From: DSAD01 sp036825155 | Lineage (GTDB): Bacteria; Desulfobacterota; Desulfomonilia; UBA1062 | NCBI GenBank assembly: GCA_036825155.1 | Contig: DAISYU010000068.1 | Location: forward strand, 1 to 17,742 | DNA: 17,742 nt | Direction: 5' to 3' | Shown here: positions 14,888 to 17,742 of the stretch, one piece after another | Layout: each line of letters begins with the position of its first letter | Numbering within the stretch: position 1 is the first letter of the stretch | Notes under the pieces: generated by a model | Databases searched by the model: none | What the model saw: the letters and a program-made list of their open reading frames with translations, nothing else | What the model was told of the DNA's origin: nothing | Translations under genes and position numbers: made by a program

Positions 14888-15451
14888 ATGAATGCCGTTC
14901 GTCTCCGGGATATGCATACTGATGATGCACAAGAACTGCTGGTGTTGAACGAGGCCAACCTGCCCCATGTAAGTTCCGTCTCGCTTTCGGATATTGAAAG
15001 CTTCCGCAGACAAGCATGCTATTTTACCATTGCAGAGACAGACGGCACGATAGCGGGATTTCTCCTGGCATTCGATCCGGCTGCAGATTACGGCAGCCCG
15101 AACTTTCTCTGGTTTAAACAGCGGTACGCTTCCTTTGTCTATATCGACCGCATCATCATCGCCCCGCATGCACGAAAGAAGGGGATCGCAACCCGTCTCT
15201 ATACCGACCTTGAATGCTTCGCCCTCAGGCAGGGGATCCCGCTCATGACGTGTGAATACAATATCTTCCCGAGCAATGAAGAATCACGGCTGTTTCATCT
15301 CAAATACGGATTCGAGGAGGTCGGTACACAGGAGACCACCGGCGGCAGGAAGACGGTATCACTACAGATCAGGCAGGTGAACAGGGCAGTGCTGAACAGC
15401 CCTCTGCAGGATATGGGCCGATTGGAACGGGTATCAGGCATCGAGAAGTAG
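14888..15451 (+). CDS. GNAT-family N-acetyltransferase
   Basis: A 187-residue GNAT-fold protein that would transfer an acetyl group from acetyl-CoA to an amine. Motif A, FVYIDRIIIAPHARKKGIA (about 80-98), contains the pyrophosphate-binding R-x-x-G-x-A turn. Motif B follows around residues 117-145, with CEYNIFPSNEESRLFHLKYG, including the Asn and Tyr positions usual for the family, then GFEEVG. The C-terminal 25 residues are a weakly conserved tail. It is cytoplasmic by absence of a signal peptide. The ATG has no clear ribosome binding site, and the candidate -10 box would leave only a short leader. The stop lies five bases before the next gene, so they are probably co-transcribed. The substrate is unknown. 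Confidence 0.9.
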   Translation: MNAVRLRDMHTDDAQELLVLNEANLPHVSSVSLSDIESFRRQACYFTIAETDGTIAGFLLAFDPAADYGSPNFLWFKQRYASFVYIDRIIIAPHARKKGIATRLYTDLECFALRQGIPLMTCEYNIFPSNEESRLFHLKYGFEEVGTQETTGGRKTVSLQIRQVNRAVLNSPLQDMGRLERVSGIEK

Positions 15452-15456
15452 AACCT

Positions 15457-16032
15457 ATGGAGCTGATCCTGGTCACTGATATCTATGGATACACGCCTCA
15501 TGTTGCAGCCATTGCTGATGAACTCTCATGTTTCTTTTCCGCAACCGCAGTAGTGGACCCCTATGAAGGCCGGTATCCAGATTTCAAATCGGAGCAGGAG
15601 GCCTATGAACAGTTCCAAAAGCTCTGCGGCATCGACAAACTCACCGGGCTGCTTGAGCATGCCATTCAGTCATGCGGCAACAGCGTCATTGCCGTGGGAT
15701 TCAGCGTGGGGGGAACGGCGCTCTGGGAGGTCGCTTCAATGGAACTATCCCGAAGAATAGAGATGGCCATATGCTTTTACGGCTCGAGGATCAGGGAGAA
15801 AACATACATTGATCCCTGCTGCGAGACCATTGTTGTATTCCCCCGGCATGAAGATCAGTATGATGTCAAGGCACTACATGAAACGATTTCAGGCAGAAAG
15901 AACGTTACCTGCATCAAGACCGGGTACCTGCATGGGTATATGAATCATCTCTCGAAGAACTTCGATAAGCAAGGATACCGCACCTGTATGGACTGGATGA
16001 AACACTGTGTAGGCAGAAAAGCGGTAGGTTGA
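15457..16032 (+). CDS. Dienelactone-hydrolase-like alpha/beta hydrolase
   Basis: A 191-residue small alpha/beta hydrolase. The N-terminal strand VTDIYGYTPHVAAIADELS (6-24) matches the dienelactone hydrolase family opening, in which a strand leads to a conserved loop and helix. GFSVGG (81-86) places the nucleophile at Ser83. Asp133 (PRHEDQYD) and His159 (YLHGYMN) are the likely remaining triad members, in the correct order. DLH enzymes usually have a Cys nucleophile, whereas Ser is found in relatives, so the reaction is uncertain. No signal peptide is present. The ATG at 15457 follows the GNAT stop by five bases with only a weak GAGAAG site, which suggests translational coupling. Confidence 0.82.
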   Translation: MELILVTDIYGYTPHVAAIADELSCFFSATAVVDPYEGRYPDFKSEQEAYEQFQKLCGIDKLTGLLEHAIQSCGNSVIAVGFSVGGTALWEVASMELSRRIEMAICFYGSRIREKTYIDPCCETIVVFPRHEDQYDVKALHETISGRKNVTCIKTGYLHGYMNHLSKNFDKQGYRTCMDWMKHCVGRKAVG

Positions 16033-16060
16033 AAACAAAGAACGTGACGGGAAGAGTACA

Positions 16061-16856
16061 GTGATTATGGAACCTGACGCATTGATTCAGGTCCGTTTGT
16101 ACGGAAAGCAGGGTCTGTATGTGGTCCTGCTGCATGGAGGGCCCGGAGCTCCCGGACAGGTTTCACCGGCTGCTTGAACCCCTGCAGCGGCTCAGCGGTG
16201 ATGTCCCGCTCACAGTGGCCCGTCATGTGAAGGATCTGCACGACGTACTTGAAGCTCCCCTCCAGGAGGGGCCGGTGCGTCTCGTGGGATTCTCCTGGGG
16301 TGCCATGCTCGCACTGACCTATGCCGCGCGTTACCCAGATGAGATAGAGCGACTCGTTCTGATCGGCTGCGGAACATTCGACGCTCAGGCACGACAGGTG
16401 TATCAGGACAGCATGGAAGAGCGCATGGATGTGCATGACCGCAAGCGTATCGATGATCTCGAAGACCTGCTGGCATACGAAGTGGACCCCGGGCGCCGCA
16501 ACGAATTGTTCGCGCAGTTCGGGGCCATCTATACCCGGCTCCAGTCCTGTAACCCCCTTCCGGGAAGCAGTGAGGTGCTGGTGTATGATGAGGCCGGCTT
16601 CAGGCAGACCTGGATCGATGTGCTCACTCTTCAGGAACAGGGTATCCAGCCTGCGGAATTCAGCGCGATAAATGCTCCTGTCACCATGATCCACGGAGAA
16701 GATGATCCACACCCGGGAGAAATGATCTACAGGTCTCTGGTGCCGTACATCCGTGATATTGCCTACCACGGGCTGCCGCGATGCGGCCACATCCCGTGGG
16801 TTGAACGAGAGGCACGCGAAGCGTTTTACCAGCTCCTGCTGAAATGCCTCGGATAG
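16061..16856 (+). pseudogene. Frameshifted alpha/beta hydrolase (proline-iminopeptidase-like)
   Basis: The gene is split between two frames. From GTG 16061 or ATG 16067 one frame reads MEPDALIQVRLYG, then YVVLLHGGPGAPG, the HGGPG oxyanion-hole motif of this hydrolase class, and stops at TGA 16175-16177. The rest continues in another frame from about 16155: DRFHRLLEPLQRLSGDVPLT, then GFSWGA (Ser codon at 16293), IHGEDDP and CGHIPW, the nucleophile, acid and base. Compared with relatives as remembered, around ten residues are missing between GAPG and the DRF segment, so a deletion not divisible by three is likely. The ATG at 16119 opens the second frame but leaves out HGGPG. This is a pseudogene or a sequencing or assembly error. 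GGGAAGAG precedes GTG 16061 by four bases. Confidence 0.8.
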
Positions 16857-16968
16857 AAGAGACTCCGGCCAAACCAGGCGACGAACCGGGCTTGTTTATA
16901 CAAGTACTGAGTGAGGCGGAACCGGTACATGTCCGGCGATTTCAACGCGGAATCAGCACCCGCAGCCC

Positions 16969-17742
16969 TTACTTCTTGTTCACCAGGTATATTCCACCTG
17001 CGACGAGAACCAGACCGAGCCAGAGTATGGCCGGGATGGTCTCGCCCAGGAAGATCCCGCTCAGAACGACCCCGAACAGGGGGGCCAGGAAGGTGTAGAT
17101 GGCGAGCGTGCTCACTGCATACCGGTGGATCATCCAGAACCATACCAGGTAGCTCATAAACGCGACGATGACGCACTGGAACAGGAGAGAGAGTATCACC
17201 GGGGTGGTGATGGCCACAGGCCTGCCGAGCTCGAACACTACGGATGCCACTGCGAGCAGCGGGATCGAGAAGAAGAGCTGGGCAAAGAGGCTCTGATAGT
17301 GATTGATGTTCATCCTCCCCGCCATCTTCTTGACATACAGCGTGGTTAAGGCCCAGAAGATCGCTGCCCCTATGAGCATGAGGTCTCCGATCCAGTGGAG
17401 GGGGCCAAGCGCCGGAGGCCGGGAGAGGTACACGGGAATGAGTCCTGCAAAAGCCAGCACCAGGGCCAGACATTTCGAGCGGTTCAACCGGTCGCCTTTC
17501 AGGAGAAAGTGAGCCCCGATTGCCGTCCAGAACGGTTGTGTGTAGAGGAATATCACGGCACGTGAGGCATGTGTATACTGGTTGCCCCAGTAGAGAAACA
17601 GAAAATCGAGGGCAAAGAGAATCCCTAGTGTGACCGCATGGCGAAGCTCATTCCTCGGGATGAATACCGTATACCCTCTTATGCGGCAGTAGAGCACAAG
17701 CAGGATTGTTGCAACGCTCGAGCGCAGTGTCGCGGTAAGAAG
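16969..17742 (-). CDS. EamA/DMT-superfamily transporter, 5' end outside window
   Basis: The frame is open to the window edge, so the start is missing; 257 residues are visible against 290-300 usual for the family. It is a membrane protein with about nine hydrophobic helices visible. The EamA hallmarks are TLGILFALDFLFLYWGNQYT, HASRAVIFLYTQPFWTAIGA and, in the second repeat, AVSTLAIYTFLAPLFGVVLS followed by GETI. The two EamA halves are separated near GPLHWIGDLMLIGAAIFWAL. These drug/metabolite transporters export amino acids, nucleobases or other small metabolites; the substrate cannot be read. It converges with the frameshifted hydrolase over about 112 nt without a strong terminator. A short palindrome CTTGT-TTAT-ACAAG lies in the gap. 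Confidence 0.93.
   Translation of the reverse strand, partial: LLTATLRSSVATILLVLYCRIRGYTVFIPRNELRHAVTLGILFALDFLFLYWGNQYTHASRAVIFLYTQPFWTAIGAHFLLKGDRLNRSKCLALVLAFAGLIPVYLSRPPALGPLHWIGDLMLIGAAIFWALTTLYVKKMAGRMNINHYQSLFAQLFFSIPLLAVASVVFELGRPVAITTPVILSLLFQCVIVAFMSYLVWFWMIHRYAVSTLAIYTFLAPLFGVVLSGIFLGETIPAILWLGLVLVAGGIYLVNKK

Noticed and set aside
13705..14958. A 417-codon open frame on the minus strand
   Set aside because: It lies antisense to the lipoprotein hydrolase, which has a complete signal peptide and triad. It runs through the intergenic gap into the GNAT gene, has no family character and is rich in His and Pro as expected of an antisense shadow.
1..17742. CRISPR arrays, tRNA or rRNA genes, transposons, phage genes and a larA (DUF2088) gene
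   Set aside because: Looked for by eye and not found. No regularly spaced direct repeats, cloverleaf-like sequences, transposase motifs or LarA motifs were seen.

Overview
The window looks like a chromosomal segment of a Gram-negative, probably strictly anaerobic bacterium. The Gram-negative call rests on two exported beta-barrel proteins ending in Phe or Trp and on a lipoprotein. The anaerobe call rests on the nickel-pincer cofactor genes, a TudS-like Fe-S desulfidase, a DUF362 protein and a crotonase/nitroreductase pair. G+C is moderately high, gene spacing is tight and Shine-Dalgarno sites are strong. A Desulfobacterota (former Deltaproteobacteria) or syntroph-like host is the best guess, inferred from gene content only. 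No rRNA, tRNA, CRISPR array, insertion sequence or phage gene was seen.

Layout. (1) 1-2549: a DUF1488-type small protein on the plus strand. It converges with three minus-strand genes: nitroreductase -> enoyl-CoA hydratase (13-nt gap), then a TudS-like desulfidase behind its own candidate promoter. (2) 2559-2810: divergent intergenic region. (3) 2811-9629: plus-strand run larC-larB-larE, then a HAD-IIB phosphatase, a DUF362 protein with a Cys-bearing C-terminal extension, and an FGGY carbohydrate kinase. The three Lar proteins together make the nickel-pincer nucleotide used by LarA-family racemases and epimerases, yet no larA is present. (4) 9630-10067: a 438-nt non-coding stretch with a candidate promoter. 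(5) 10068-14802: five consecutive exported-protein genes with gaps of 26 to 80 nt: two outer-membrane barrels, a TPR protein, a TMEM62-like metallophosphoesterase and a lipoprotein alpha/beta hydrolase. (6) 14888-16856: a GNAT acetyltransferase, a small dienelactone-hydrolase-like protein and an alpha/beta hydrolase gene broken by a frameshift. (7) 16969-17742: a minus-strand EamA transporter cut by the window edge.

The two most interesting blocks are the larCBE-HAD-DUF362-FGGY run and the exported cluster. The first suggests a nickel-pincer-dependent hydroxyacid or sugar pathway of unknown substrate. The second may be a cell-envelope phosphoester or ester hydrolysis system. Both interpretations are inference from gene content and order. 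Family names come from sequence recognition without database searches.
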